Shown one piece after another: positions 19,771 through 32,484 of a stretch of DNA of 64,000 bases (position 1 is the stretch's first letter; each line of letters opens with the position of its first letter). Location: contig JAOBSW010000106.1 of the NCBI GenBank assembly GCA_026214975.1, positions 99,873 through 163,872 on the forward strand, read 5' to 3'. Under the pieces are notes generated by a model that was not told the DNA's origin, did no database searches, and saw only the letters and a list, made by a program, of their open reading frames with translations. A program made the position numbers and the translations under genes. This stretch comes from Gentiana macrophylla (taxonomy: Eukaryota > Streptophyta > Magnoliopsida > Gentianales > Gentianaceae).

Positions 19771-20345
19771 TGCTTCGACCGGCATTTCATATTCCCCCCC
19801 CTTTTACCCTGAAAACCGCCGCCGGCCTCTTTCTGCTCTATCACTCGAAAACCACTCAAATCAACTCCGAATTCAGTGATTCAAACGCCAAACAACACCT
19901 CTCGATCCCCTCTCTTGCTTTCACTAACCCATTCCATCAACAAAATCCCAGTTTTCTCGATTCGATCTTGACCTTGGGCAACTTTTTGCCTAGGCCGTTT
20001 CGGGCTCAATTCAATGTTTCGGGACTCGTGCTTCACTCCAAATCATTCATCTATTCTTATTTAAGCATAGTACATGTATAATTTGATTTTGAGTTTAAGT
20101 TTCGGTTAGGGTTAGTTTTGGCCTTTTTGGTTTAACACCCCTGCCTCGTTTTTAATTGTTATTAATCATATATCATGTTTGTGCTTTGTTTTGTTTGTTT
20201 TGTTGATGATGATGAATGGTGTGGCCTTCGTGGGATGGTGTGTTGATTGGGTTGGTTTGTTGTGAAATCCCGGTTTGATGTTAACCGGGTTGGTATGGGC
20301 TGTCATGTTCGGGTGTTTGTTGTTGTTTTGGTGAGTTTAGACAGA

Positions 20346-22117
20346 ATGAGAGACAACAAGCGGAAGGAGACCGAGAATAAGGGCAAAGGGAAGCAACCGG
20401 TTGTGAAACACATGCCTAAGAAACAGAAAACCCTTGTCTTTCCTAGAATACCTAAGGGTGGTATCCGGATTAGTGATCAAGGTCGTGCTGAGTGTAGAAA
20501 CCCTAGAGCTCTTAGGCCTATAGGACATTTACGTGATGAGACATCTGATGAGGATTTTGAGCCGGATAGTGAGGGGAGGAACTCGAGCAGTGATAGTGAG
20601 GGGACAACAGCCCGTGACAGTGAGACTGTAACCCTAGCACAAATGAAAGCTAAATTCACGAAGAAAACACTTGTTTCACTCCCACCACAAAGTCTCCCAG
20701 AGCAAGATCCTCCACAAAACCCTCCACCTCAAGACCCTATCCCTTTTGAACAATGTTTTGATTCACTCGTGGCCTTGACCAACTTCAATGAGTATATTGC
20801 CACGAAGAACATGTGCTTTGAGCGGGGTTTAGATCTTAAGTTGGCTCCTAAATCCTTCGTAGCCAACTTGACGAAGTGAGGGTGGAATAATTTGATCTAT
20901 GAGCCAGAGGGGAACTTGAATCTCTCACTTGTTCGGGAGTGGTATGCAAATTTCAGTGTTGCCAATTTGGAGTCCGGGTTTATAAGGGTACGAGGTGTCG
21001 ATGTGCCATGGTCTGCTAAGGTGAAAATGACTTTTATCGGGTACCGGCTTTTGAGGGCCAAGACTACATTAGTTGGTTTGCGGAAAACAAAGACTGGGGC
21101 AATCTCGATGATCCTTTAGAGAATATGATGAGGGAGATAAATCCGGAGTTACAATGGATATCAAAGGGGGGCAATGCACGTAGCCAGCTGGTGACCACTA
21201 CCTGGCCTGACGAGTGGAAAGTTGAGGCTAAGTTCTCAAAAAACCGCCTACTACCGAAAGACAACATCACGCATTTTCACATCAAGGATTTGCAATTGTT
21301 GTATGCTATCCATTATGACCTTAAGGTGGATGTTGGGAAGACGATTTTCGAGGAATTTAGGGACAACCAGAAAGTCAAGCGTTGTCTACTCATGTGCCCC
21401 TACCTTATCTACACATTGTGCAAGAAAGTCCCGGTTGAGGAATATCCCGATGATCAGATTTTGCGGAAGAAAAATCAGCCTATGGTCCCAAAACCATTCA
21501 ATGCCCGCCCTGGTCAAAAGCCTCATAGGCCCACCCCATGACCTATTTACACAGTTCTTCGTCCTACCACCTCTACTACATCCACTAAACTGCCTATTCC
21601 CCCACCTATCATCTCCTCTACCACCACCACAATACCCCCACCTCCACCATTCACTACTGGACCCTCCACTACACCTCCACCTCCACCTCCACCTTTTACC
21701 TCGACGTCCGGGGGACCATGGCTTAGTGAGCGCCAGGGGCTACTGATTGCTCACAAACAAAGGGATTGGATGGACAGTTTACGGTTGACTCTGAATGGGA
21801 TTGTTGAGAACCAGAGGGTATTTGCTCGTTCTAGACAGATTGACCTTCCTCAATTGGATTTGGATACATCACCGTTTCAGTACACCCTAGAGATAGAGGC
21901 AGATTTGCAGAGGGTATCCGAGGATTTGATTGTTGACGAGGTTGAGGAGGGGTTTGATGATATTCTGTTGGATGATCTGATTGGGACAGCTGGGGCTGAG
22001 ACAGGGCCAGAGAGGACAGGTGCTACGGGGTCTACACAGCCGGAGAGGGCAGCTTCTGTGGCTGCACCAGCTTCTAGCACACCTACTCCTGACGGACAGG
22101 GCACTGGGGCAGACTAG
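20346..22117 (+). pseudogene. Degraded plant retroelement ORF in the 8.2-kb element
   Basis: About 590 codons. It starts at MRDNKRKETENKGKGKQ, chosen because a splice-acceptor-like 'ttagacag' precedes it and the upstream in-frame Met (20247) reads non-coding sequence. Order: Lys-rich N-terminus; acidic Ser-rich region (about residues 60-95); Pro-rich linker; conserved part with FERGLDL…, LVREWYANF…, IRVRGVDVPWS…; a long Pro/Thr-rich stretch (21545-21710); and an acidic Gly/Ala-rich C-terminus. Homologous in layout to H1. Breaks: TGA at 20877-20879, a frameshift at about 21050-21120, and TGA at 21539-21541. Function unknown; no catalytic motif seen. Confidence 0.7.
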
Positions 22118-24027
22118 CCAGTTTTACATGCATTTTGTTTTATGCTTATATTTATTTTGCTAGTCTGATTCACCTACTTCTGATACTCTTTCACTATTCT
22201 GTTGATACACTTCACTCGGCATGCACACGCACTTATTTTTGAGCCCCTGAGGCCTGCTTGACCATGCATGTTTTCACTTTCTTTGATTGACACTTTGGGA
22301 TGACGTGGATACTCTTAGTTTTTATCTGATGAATGGATGTTCTGATTTCAATGATTCTTTTCTATCCTTCCATTGCATGTCCCCGTACCCCCTCTTTATG
22401 CTTTGATCCCATTATTGTGACATGGCCTCGTTATTTTATACACCCGCTTACCCTATTGCTTGCTTTCTAGCATGTGGACTCCGTCCCGTGTATGCGCTTT
22501 CTTTGTTTCTGTTGATCTCGCTTTAGGTTTCGGGATGGATTTATACGAGGGTGTCACGAGTTTTGAGTTACGAGTGCGCGCCTTTCTACGGGTTTTGGTA
22601 AAAGCAGCTAAGTCTTTTACTCTTTATATCTCTCACCTTATTTAAGTGTGGGGTGGGAGACTTAGCCGTTCTCTTGTTTTTGTTGTTAAATGTGCTTAAT
22701 ATGTGGTATGTTTAGCCTATGACCGGGCTCGAGTCGATTTTGGGCAATTTTTAAAATATTTCAAGGGTTTTTAGCACCGTGTTGTGTGTGTTATTTTCAC
22801 ATTCGAGTGGTGACCACCTTAGTGGGGACCCCAAACGTGTACACTGCGGTTTGATATTATCGTGAAAATGGAGATTATTAATTTCACGTAAAGCTACACT
22901 TTGTGCACAATTTGATTACTACTACCTCTCATACCACTATTCTCAAGGCGAAATAGAAAGGTTCACCTAAGCAGGATACGGGATGACGGTCCTGGCGCTT
23001 CTTTGACCCGACCAGAGCCAAATAAGCCTAATCCCGAACATTAGAACTTCTTAGCCCCTCTCAGCCTTGATAGAATGGTCTGACCACCATTCGTTTTATA
23101 GCCGTTTTGTTACTTAGTCAGAAACCTAGCCCTAGCCCTTATTTTGGTCACGTTTCCTTCATTCTATACCCTACGAGTGGATCTAGTCTTTTGTTAAGGC
23201 AAGTGTGGGGTGGGGGAAATGGTGTTTTAAGTTCGGGTTGGTGGTTTCTCGATTTTGAGCTATAAGGAGAGGAGGAGCTCAATTGGTCCTAGTGTTTGGA
23301 TTTGGCCCAAGAAGAAAAGAAAAGTATCTTTAAAAAAAATCAATCAAATCAAAGTTCAAAATAAAATTGAGAAGTTCTCAATGAATAAAAGCTCGGAGTA
23401 TATAGAAATAAAGGGTTGGAATCAAAGTGATGAGCTTAAAAGTGATCTTTATGATGTTGGAGTTGGGATAGTTAGATAGGTGCTAATGTATTCAATCTCG
23501 CCTCATGACGCTTGAAACATAGTTGAGTTTGGCAATGAGTTCGGGTATGTTAGTATCCTATAGTTCCCAAAGTGCTTAAAGTAATCAAAGAGGAGTTTGG
23601 ATGGTTTTTATGGTAGAGATGAAGTGGTACACTTGTTGAATAGGTTCACTCATACTTCTTTTTCTCCAGTTCCCAAAATATCATTTTCGATTAACCGGAA
23701 TTACCCTAGCCTAATGTTATAACCTTTAAAGTCCCACCTGATCGTGTCTAGACTTAGTGACCTTGATTAGTGGAGAGGCTAGTTGGTATGAGACGGTTGG
23801 TAGACTTTTGGTCGGGATTCAAGACCCGACAATCATTTTGAGCACTTGGCTTTAGCTTGGCACCACACACACTCTATTTTCTTGATAATGTTATAACCGG
23901 TGTGTATATGTTCGTGTTTCTTACTTTGTGGTTACCTCGAGGTATGAGTAGTAGCACCTACGTCACAACGTTGAATCCCTTGGTTTGTTTTAAAACGCCT
24001 AGTTTACTCGAGGGGCGAGCAAAGGCT
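22118..24027 (+). other. 3' non-coding region of the 8.2-kb element
   Basis: No ORF of substance. A block at 22945-23150 (gcgaaatagaaaggt…, acgggatgacggt…, agagccaaa…) is shared with the element at 50415-55704 (53070-53250), so it is a conserved pre-purine-tract module. A Lys-rich AAGAAAAGAAAAG segment near 23308 also has a counterpart at about 53470. Confidence 0.65.
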
Positions 24028-24041
24028 AAGTGTGGGGTGGT
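24028..24041 (+). promoter_or_regulatory. Polypurine tract
   Basis: AAGTGTGGGGTGGT directly precedes the right LTR. Confidence 0.8.
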
Positions 24042-25815
24042 TGATGAGAGTCAACTTTACGTGATTCCGGTGCATTTTCTACCCCCGTTTGCCACACGTT
24101 TAGCATGTTTTTGGGTGGTTTATACCATTTTCGGGGTAATATCGTGAGTTTATAGCACAGGGAGTAAATCCGTCACTTTGATGGCTTATTACCCCTTTTT
24201 TGATATTAACCCTATTCCCGAGCACTTTTACCATCCGAAATTGTTTGGTTGGTTTGGTCGTTCATGATGTTGTAGGGTATTAGTGTTTTGAGGACCCGGA
24301 AGGTGATGATTCATGGTGAGAAGCATGATCGAGGAGATATGAGTGATCAAAAGGGAGGATAGATGAAGTTTTGGAGCATTTGGGGTTCAAACGCGCGTTT
24401 GAACCCCCCAAACTGGCGTTTCAGAAGCACAATTTTGAACAGAGTGTACCTGCCCTAAACGCGCGTTTCAAGCACTCCTAAACGCGCTTTTCAAACTGTC
24501 CTAAACGCGCGTTTCAACCCCCCTAAACGCGCGTTTCAGTTGATGAACAAACAAGAGCCTACCCAGAATGAAGTTTAAACGCGCGTTTGCACTATGCGAA
24601 ACGCGCGTTTGACCAAGTGGAACGCCGATTTACAGTATCTAAACATGCGTTTGAAGACCAAAATCTGCAGATTTTCCCCCACCTATAAATACCCCCCTTA
24701 GACCATTTCTTGAATAATAATTATTCTCTTTGCAAAACCCTACCCCTTTTTAGTTCGAATTTTGTAATAGCTTAGAATACAGTTTCTTAGCTTAAATTAG
24801 TATAATCTTAGCTTGATCTTAACATTTCCTAGCTCATATTTCTACTTTAAACACAAAGTCACCATCTTTTAATTAGTTCTCCAAAGTGTACTTTTTGGAT
24901 CTCAAATTCGAAATTCTCATTTCTATGGTATATTTCTTCTCTCTTTCACTTATTATGTCTTTAATTTACTGTTTCTTTTATGTTTTAACTAGTATAATGA
25001 GTAGCTAATCCCTTTTTCGTAGTCGAATCATGTGAAATTTAGTGAAATTACCCTTTGGGTGATGAAATTGGGAGTGGGTAGTGCTTTTTAATGTCTTATC
25101 TCGCTTGTTTAACGTATTAGAACTTGCTATAACATCATTAGATTGCATTGTACACCCAATTTAATAATCACACACATCAACCTTACATATGTATTTTGCG
25201 GGAAGACGAGGGATAATGGGTTCTAAGATCGCGGTGTAGACTCGGCTTAGTTGTTAAGCCCGAGCCCAATGCGAGGTTACTCGCTTTAACGCTTAATGTG
25301 CTCTAGTGCATAACATGTCTTGTTAGTGAATCTTCTTTAGGAAGGGTAGTTAACATGGCATAAGGTGTTAGGAGAGAGTTGTTCGGACCTTAGCACCGAA
25401 TTAGGAGTACGCACCCGTGAAATTGATTACGAGATTTCGTTTGTTATAATGCACACTCCGGTTTTGTCCACCCTCAGGGTTGAAACTAGCTACTTTGATC
25501 ATGGTTCGGCTATGTCCCTTAGTATAACGTTAAAAACCGAGTAGTTAATCTTCTTTCTTCCTTATCTATCTTTAGACTCGTTAGTAAAAATCACCTTAGT
25601 GTCATTGTAGTATACAAGCACTTTAAAAGATTGATAACCTAGACTACGTAACACGTTCGCTTTGTTACTCATAAACACTTTTCCTTTGGGTTCGACCTCA
25701 TACTCGTAGAAAGCTATGCTAGCAATCGACCGGTACATCGCCGTTAGAGAGTTAGTTTGCCCACGGTTTCGAGTCTTTATAAATTGTTTTTGTTGGGTGA
25801 ATTTTAGCTCAATCA
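24042..25815 (+). repeat. Right LTR of the 8.2-kb element
   Basis: TGATGAGAG…CTCAATCA. It carries a perfect GGGGTTCAAACGCGCG-centred palindrome at about 24383-24408, the AAACGCGCGTTT array (24388-24655) and TATAAATA at 24684-24691. It keeps more intact CGCG units than the left LTR. Confidence 0.88.
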
Positions 25816-25858
25816 CGGGACATGATACTTTTGGACCGACCAGAACAGATTTCCAATT

Positions 25859-26256
25859 CTATTTATATCCATCTATCAAACCCCAAACCCAGCACCACTT
25901 CTTCTTCTCCTTTTCCTTTTCTTTTCTTGCAACCATGTCTTCCCCACCAACACCCTCCCTTTCACCACCTGGGTCACCAAATTCGGTTATTTCTCAACCA
26001 GAACCACATTATCCTACCCCGCACATCATATATTATGCCTCAGAAACTGCGCGTGATCGCTACTTCTCTAACTTTTCTCTCTCCCCCATACTTATTGAAA
26101 AAGGCCTAAACATGAGGAAAGTTAAAGATTGGGGCAAAATCAAGTTCTGTGGGGAGGTTGGGAGCGGTTTGTTCGTGCTCCCCGTGGGCGTATCAATATC
26201 ACTATGATACGAGAGTTCTATGCCATACTGTCTGAAACACCCTCTGTTGAAGAAAC
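25859..26256 (+). pseudogene. H2: N-terminal part of a second H-type ORF, truncated
   Basis: A TATA-like 'ctatttatatcc' (about 25859-25870) and a CT-rich leader precede ATG at 25935. The product starts MSSPPTPSLSPPGSP and includes IEKGLNMRKVKDWG…, then after a frameshift at about 26140-26200 …MIREFYAIL. It is the counterpart of MVAEFYSVL in H1 and LVREWYANF at about 20930. The copia LTR at 26257 cuts the reading after about 107 codons, and the remainder is not found on the other side of that element. Confidence 0.65.
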
Positions 26257-28221
26257 TGTTAGGAAATCAACGCGGAAACGCAGCGGAATTCAAAAATTTG
26301 ATTTCCTTTTTCCCAAGATCGACTTCGTTTAAGCAATAAACGAATAAGCTAAAGACGGCGGTTACCTTGGTTGATCTAAAAGATCGACGCTTTGACCGTC
26401 TAAGGAGAGTAGTTCAGCATGGAGCCGCCCAAGTGTTCGGCCTCTACCGCTAGTCCACACGAACAGCCCGCCGGAATCCCACCATGGATTGCTATCGGAA
26501 AACCCTGGTTGCTAGACCGGACTTTTTCCTCCCTCACAAACTCACTATAGGAAGCCCCCCTCTTTCTTACACAAGAACTATGAGTTCTTGCAATTTTTCA
26601 CAAGAGCAATTGCTCTTGGAATTATGGTGTGCTAAAGAGTTGGCAACCCCTCATATATATAGTGTAAGGGGCGCCCATGGCTTGCTTGGAGTGGAGGAGA
26701 AGAAAACCTCTTTCCAATAAAATAAGGAAACATAATTAATGTGATTGATTTATCTCTTTTAATTTAATATCTTATATTAAATGAATCCATAATTTATAAT
26801 CCTCCAATATCTTATATTGAATGTAAATTATATTATTACCATAAATCTATTTTTCTCAAAATCAATTAATATCACATATTAATATTATGGTAATCTCATT
26901 AATTAAATTGCACAATCCAAGTGTGTCATACACACAATGAATGTGGCGCCCAAAGTTTCCATAAATTGGATTATGGAAAATTCTTTAATTAATATAATGT
27001 TATGATTAATTAATTTGCAAAAATACATGTATATCATATATACATATTTTCGAAAATCATATGTATCAATATACATATTTAATTAATCATCATAATTAAT
27101 ATCTTGTATTATATTTATTCATAATAAATAAATACCACCATATTAATTTACCACTATAACCCTTATAGTCTCGAGATAAACTTTCCTTATTTGGTTATCA
27201 TCTATAACCACATTTTAATCCAAATTTGGATGTTCATATGTGTGTGACCCGATAGGCTTCGAATATGTTGGCCGTAGACACAAAGTGCAAATTACTTAAA
27301 TTGCCCTTCATGCCTAACGATCACGGGATAGCGTCTAGCAACACACCGTGACCCCAATCATCGGAAGAGTCAAATGCAATGACTACTACCTTTCATGTGA
27401 AACGAGCTACCGTGTAACTTACAATCCCATCATTGTAATAATATCCATACGGTCGCACGTCGAGTGTCAAAACATCAACGACCGTATCTTATAACTGGAT
27501 ATCAAGCTCTCTCAAGTAACACGTTTACTCCCACTTTGCAAAGATTCACGAACGAGACATTCCTTATAAGAAGGCCCTTTCGGATATTTACCCCTACCGA
27601 TAGGCACGCGATTCCCGGACGACCAATCATGTATACTCCGTGATGCTTGAAGATCACACCCAATCACTACCGCATGATCGCCCGTGGCTGGGAAACCTCA
27701 ATAGTGTCAAAGCATGACAATCCACACCGTGATGCCATGAAGACTCCGGTCCTCGTGGATAATTACACAACCGCCACATAGTGTGACACTTATCCGTGTA
27801 AGTGGGTCGATCTAACGACGCATTCTCTAATACACGCCCACGCATACCCAAGTGTCTCTACACTTCGATAGACGAGATCTATCCCCGCGCCTTAAAGAGA
27901 TGTAGACATTTAATACGTGCTAGTCTGTTTATACTATCAATGCCCTGTTTAATAGTACATCAGCCTAGAGACATTTAAGTATCAAACTTATTAAAGTGAT
28001 TAGAGATCTCATCAACCATAATCTCCTATCATGGTTTCTCTATCACAGTTTAATACTAAGGACGTTATCATATAACAATTCATAATTGGTTCTTTAAAAG
28101 AACATATATATGACAACAGAAAAGCCATTTAATATATGTATAAACATAAAGAAATAGTAGAGATGATCCGACCCGGTCGGATCCGGTCCAACCCGATTGG
28201 GTTTAGGACACTATTTCAACA
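26257..28221 (-). repeat. Copia LTR, left copy (3' LTR)
   Basis: 1965 bp. A minus-strand TATA-like CTATATATATGAGGGG lies at about 26651-26666. Very similar to 48407-50414 apart from indels, including different lengths of AT-rich sequence near 26900-27120. The segment 27659-28221 is repeated at 42508-43066. Confidence 0.88.
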
Positions 28222-28237
28222 ATCTCCCACTTGGCCT
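28222..28237 (-). promoter_or_regulatory. Copia polypurine tract
   Basis: AGGCCAAGTGGGAGAT on the minus strand abuts the LTR, the usual plant copia form. A copy follows the partial LTR at about 43067. Confidence 0.85.
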
Positions 28238-28536
28238 AAAACCAATCACTCGCACACACAAGACCAAGTTGAAACACAAGAATCTCATGCAATACTCGCA
28301 ACCCATTTCTAGCCATAAACGGATCGCTATCCGTGGGGACTCAGACTATCTCCATATCATGTTCCAATTGACCAAGTCAAAGTAACTGCCTCAACACACA
28401 CACGAATCTCTGACGAGACCCTGGTCCTTGCTCCAAGCAATGAATCCACTTACTATATCAGCTATATAGAAAAGGTGGAAGAACCACATAAGGTTCAGGA
28501 ATGAACCTCCTAGATCCATGTACTGCTCCCGCTGCG
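28222..28536 (-). pseudogene. Copia pol 3' end, copy 2 (left piece)
   Basis: The last piece of the internal region before the 3' LTR, matching 43067-43380. Separated from the rest of its copy (40118-42506) by the nested Athila element. No intact frame. Confidence 0.6.
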
Positions 28537-30282
28537 TGTTCGCGGTTTTATGCAAAGCAAAAGATAACAAGTAATAAAATAAAACCGATGTCAGCCCCAA
28601 GTGCGAAGGCTCGCAGCTAGTGGTGAAACCGGATCGTATCCGCAGGGACTTGTACGAAAAAGAGTTTTTTTTTTTGCCTTCGATTTCTTTTATAAAGTTG
28701 ATGATTATGATCTCGGATTTTCAATTAACAAACTAAGGTAGCAAACGTGAAAATAAATAAAACTACGATAATAAAAATTTATAATTTAAAACAACTAGAA
28801 CGCACCGATGATCCACCACCCCACCGAAAATAACAAGAAAGACACATATTCATTCGTAAGTTCTTGGATTATTATCTCGCTAAAGAGGCATTTTCCTTTC
28901 GGTTCATCGCGTTTTAATTAGTTCACCACTCTCGTACAACTAAAGCATTTACGGATCAAAGATATGGATATAAATCCTAATCTGACAACATTCACCCTCA
29001 ACTTACGTATGTTGGAAGAATATTATCATTCTCCTTCACGGTAATCTACGAATTTATCAACTATCGTATCTAAATTCGATTAGCATGCAACATAAGTATA
29101 GATCATACAAATTGCACATAAACAATTCAAACATGAAGGAAGAACAAGAAACTCACTAGAACAAATGAAAACGAAATCCTTGTTTATTCCGGTGATGGTG
29201 GCTTCACAAAGGTGGTTCTAGCTTAGAGACCTTAGCCAATCATCCTCGATTATGATTTTAATCGGGCCGTAGCTCTCAAAGATTACAACAAGACTACTAT
29301 TCTAATTATTCTCGCATAACGCCTACAGAGTATTTACATAAAAGACGGAAAAGTAAAAGCTTGGCCAAAAGTGACCAAGGAGGGGCAAGGAAGATGGATG
29401 GAAATGGATGAGTATATATAGGAGAGATTGTATAAGGATAGGTTCATTTGGGGAGGTAAGAAGTTAGTTAAAAGGAGGTAGTATTTGGGGAGGTTGGAAG
29501 TTTGTTATGGAGGTAATGATGAGTTAGCATGTGAAGGTGATCTTGGAGAATATTTGCCATCATTAGTCTTCACATGGAGGTGGTGAGTCATGTAGGAGCA
29601 TGTGAAGGTTGTTAGGAGAAATCATTACATGCCACATGCATCAATTGAGCCAAAAATATCTCCGGTTCGTCCCGAAGTTCCAGCAGTTCGGTAAAAAAAT
29701 CATAACTTGAGTTGTAGACCTCCGATTGACGTGATTCAAAATGCGTTGGAAAGCTCATTTTAGTATCTACAACTTTCGTCAAGAACTCTTCCCTGAAAAT
29801 GCCTCTAGGTCGGGTCAAAAATCCGTCGAAAACAGATTACGGTAAAACTCGTAGGAAAAATGATCCGTTAAACTCGTTAGCTCGTGGCATCTTCTTCAAA
29901 ATCCATCTTTTAGACCTCAAAACATATTGTTACATGTGATATTTTGCAAACCTTGGTCACCAAGTTTGGGCGAATCGAATCGAGCTTTCTTCATTCGAAT
30001 CGAGCTTTCTTCTTAACCTTCATCCGATCTTCGTTTAAGCTCCTCATTTAACATGCAAGCGTATCTACATTCATGATAACATCGTGCAAAATGTAACATC
30101 TCATATCTAAAGATATTTATCCAATAAAATCACATAATTAACACAAATGTTCACTTAACCACTTTTAAAACTCATTTGCTCAATAATTCTATTAAACATT
30201 TAATTTCTATGCAAATTATACGAATATGGAGGAAATCGTTATAAAATATAACGTTATAAATCATGTAAAATCACTCTAAACA
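28537..30282 (-). repeat. Athila 3' LTR (left), complete, 1746 bp
   Basis: Complete LTR with TGTT…AACA ends. On the minus strand it has TATATATAC near 29410-29420 and an inverted GGAACTTCGGGACGAACC segment near 29660-29685. The first 175 plus-strand bases (28537-28711) are absent from the other LTR. Confidence 0.9.
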
Positions 30283-32145
30283 ACTCCCCACACTTAGCTT
30301 TTGCTCGTCTCGAGCAAAACAAAACAAGAATCAAGGCTCGAAAAAGATAGACACCTCAAAGAAATACAACATATACTCAATAAATCGAGAGGTTCACCCC
30401 GATGTGTGTGCATAGCCATAGAAAACTTCCACTAAGTCCAAACTCGAAAATTTCAAGCAACTAGCAAATACCCCTTCAAATTAGTAACAAATGATACTTA
30501 TAAGTGTACCCTACAAAACGTGACATATCCTCGAAAAGAATGATAGAATATATCTAGGTCCTTTCGATATACTCAGAGGATAATCCTTACAACATATCTC
30601 ATCACATTATACTGGGGATAAGGTATAACGATAACTAAGTCCTTAACTTATTCATAATAATAAATTTTTTTCGATTTTTATTTCACTTTTTTTTTTTTTT
30701 TTTCAACACACATCGAATGAGCTTTTGCCCGTCATACTAGAATAGGACATTTCGAGATAATCCCCTATCTACTCAAATCATAAGGCAGCTTTTTTCTAAG
30801 CTGCGTGAGCTTTTGGTCATCATAGTGGTATAGGACATTTCGAGATAATGCCCTACCGCACTCAAATCATCGACCGACTTTCGACACACACAATTGATTA
30901 CTTTTTTCGAGATTTCGCGTGCAAAGTGGTTAACATGCTAAAAGCAATTCAAACCTAATGAGCATAACACCTCAAGCAATGATTTATTTGTTAATTATTG
31001 TGCAAGAACATTAGTTATGTTTCACTTATCACATTCAAACGCTCGGATATTCACAATATATCATACTCGGCTATAAACACAAACTATCATAATTTTCACG
31101 ATACGTGACGTTAGCACTAAGCACATGACTTATAAGATAATCAAAAATCACTAATCAAAAAGGGTATAGCTTTATAATTTAGCTCATCATTCACTATGGC
31201 TCGTGAAAAATATATTGGGTGAAACAACTAACTTATCGAACATACGGAATATAGCATTAATGACTATAAAACCGAACAAAGATATGCATTGTTTACTCGG
31301 GACTAAACAAAAATTTGAAAATTTAGCCCATTTAGCATAGAATCAAAATAATTTAAGCAAATGGTAGATACACATAAACCGATCCCTCCCCCACACTTAA
31401 ATCACAACATGTCCTCAGGTTGTGCAGAATGTAAAAGAAAAAGAACACTTAGCTAATTGTGGTTCGAAAGTGGCAATTCGGAAGTGGCCTAGAATCGACT
31501 CGTAAATGCTCGATGAAAGCAAGAGATCGTGGACCATCCACCGGAAAAGCGGCATCATCTGAAACTCACAATTGCTATATCGCAAATATCCCGCACATCA
31601 TGGGAAAACAAGACGTACCTCGGGGATAGGGGCACAAAAGATGATAGACAAGGCAACATCATGGAATAAAGACAGAAATAAACTATGCAGAAAAAAGAAA
31701 AGATATCTAGGTTACCGCCCTAGTAGGGCTTAATTATAGTCGGGAGCTCGACTAGACAATAAAATTTCAACTCGGGTCAGCTTTGAATTTCCTATTCCCT
31801 TAGTTGCATAGTAGTTGAATTAATACATGTCACACATTATTTGAAAATTTAAATCAGACTAGGTCATGATATGAAATATGTGACAAAGTATTAACTATGA
31901 GTCTTTTATACCCAGATCCTCAAGGGTTATTTCAAATTGTTCTAACAACCTAAATCTAAGAAATGATGCATTTGAATTTTTTCTTTGTACTCCCTCGGGA
32001 TTTTCGGATAACCTCCTAATCGTTCCCTTTAAATGACATTCAAACATTCATCCTGAGACTTGGTGAAACAAAATGAAAATCAATCCGAAGTATTAGAAAA
32101 CTATTATCCAAAGTATGAGTAAAGTATCATGCAAAATGTAGAGTT
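30283..32145 (-). other. Athila 3' non-coding region
   Basis: Starts with the purine tract AAGTGTGGGGAGT (30283-30295) next to the LTR. No ORF of note. Two similar blocks near 30720-30790 and 30800-30870 (catcat/cgtcata…tataggacatttcgagataat) form a tandem duplication. The stretch at 31380-31560 is shared with 6960-7150 of the 5.95-kb element. Confidence 0.65.
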
Positions 32146-32148
32146 TTT

Positions 32149-32187
<39 letters not shown>
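32149..32187. repeat. Poly-T tract (about 39 nt)
   Basis: A long homopolymer (poly-A on the element's coding strand) just downstream of the 'gggaggcaaccc' motif at about 32195-32206 (minus). Confidence 0.95.
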
Positions 32188-32194
<7 letters not shown>

Positions 32195-32484
32195 GTTGCC
32201 TCCCGGTAGCGCTTTTGGTTAATGTCGTTTGCTCGACAACCCAAAAATTTTCAACCCGGGTCAGGCCAGTGAGGCCTCTTTCCGGAATCATTCTTGATTT
32301 CCTCGGGGTCAATAGTATGGATCCCACAAAAACAAAGTCTCGCCAACGTATTGGCCATATTAGTAAACTTCTGTATCCACTTTGTTCCTATGGTTCTTCT
32401 CTTCTTCTTTTAGATTTCGGGTTCCACAAGTCGAGGTGTATCATCAAGAATCACAATATCATCAAAGAATTCACAGAGACGTAA

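Larger units (their letters stand above)
17572..25815 (+). mobile_element. Non-autonomous Athila-like LTR element with internal ORF, 8.2 kb
   Basis: LTRs start TGATGGGAG/TGATGAGAG and the right LTR ends CTCAATCA. The flanking 5-bp duplication CGGGA is perfect (17567-17571 and 25816-25820). The purine tract is AAGTGTGGGGTGG just before the right LTR. The usual TGGCGCC primer site is not clear after the left LTR; the nearest match is 'tggcaccgta' at about 19382. There is no gag-pol, only a degraded 'putative plant transposon protein' ORF (20346-22117) with its own palindrome and TATA region. The element is inserted in the H2 promoter. Confidence 0.88.

Noticed and set aside
20247..20345. Upstream start MGWFVVKSRF for the ORF in the 8.2-kb element
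   Set aside because: The added residues read T/G-rich leader sequence. A splice-acceptor-like site precedes the Met at 20346, where Lys-rich coding sequence begins as in H1.
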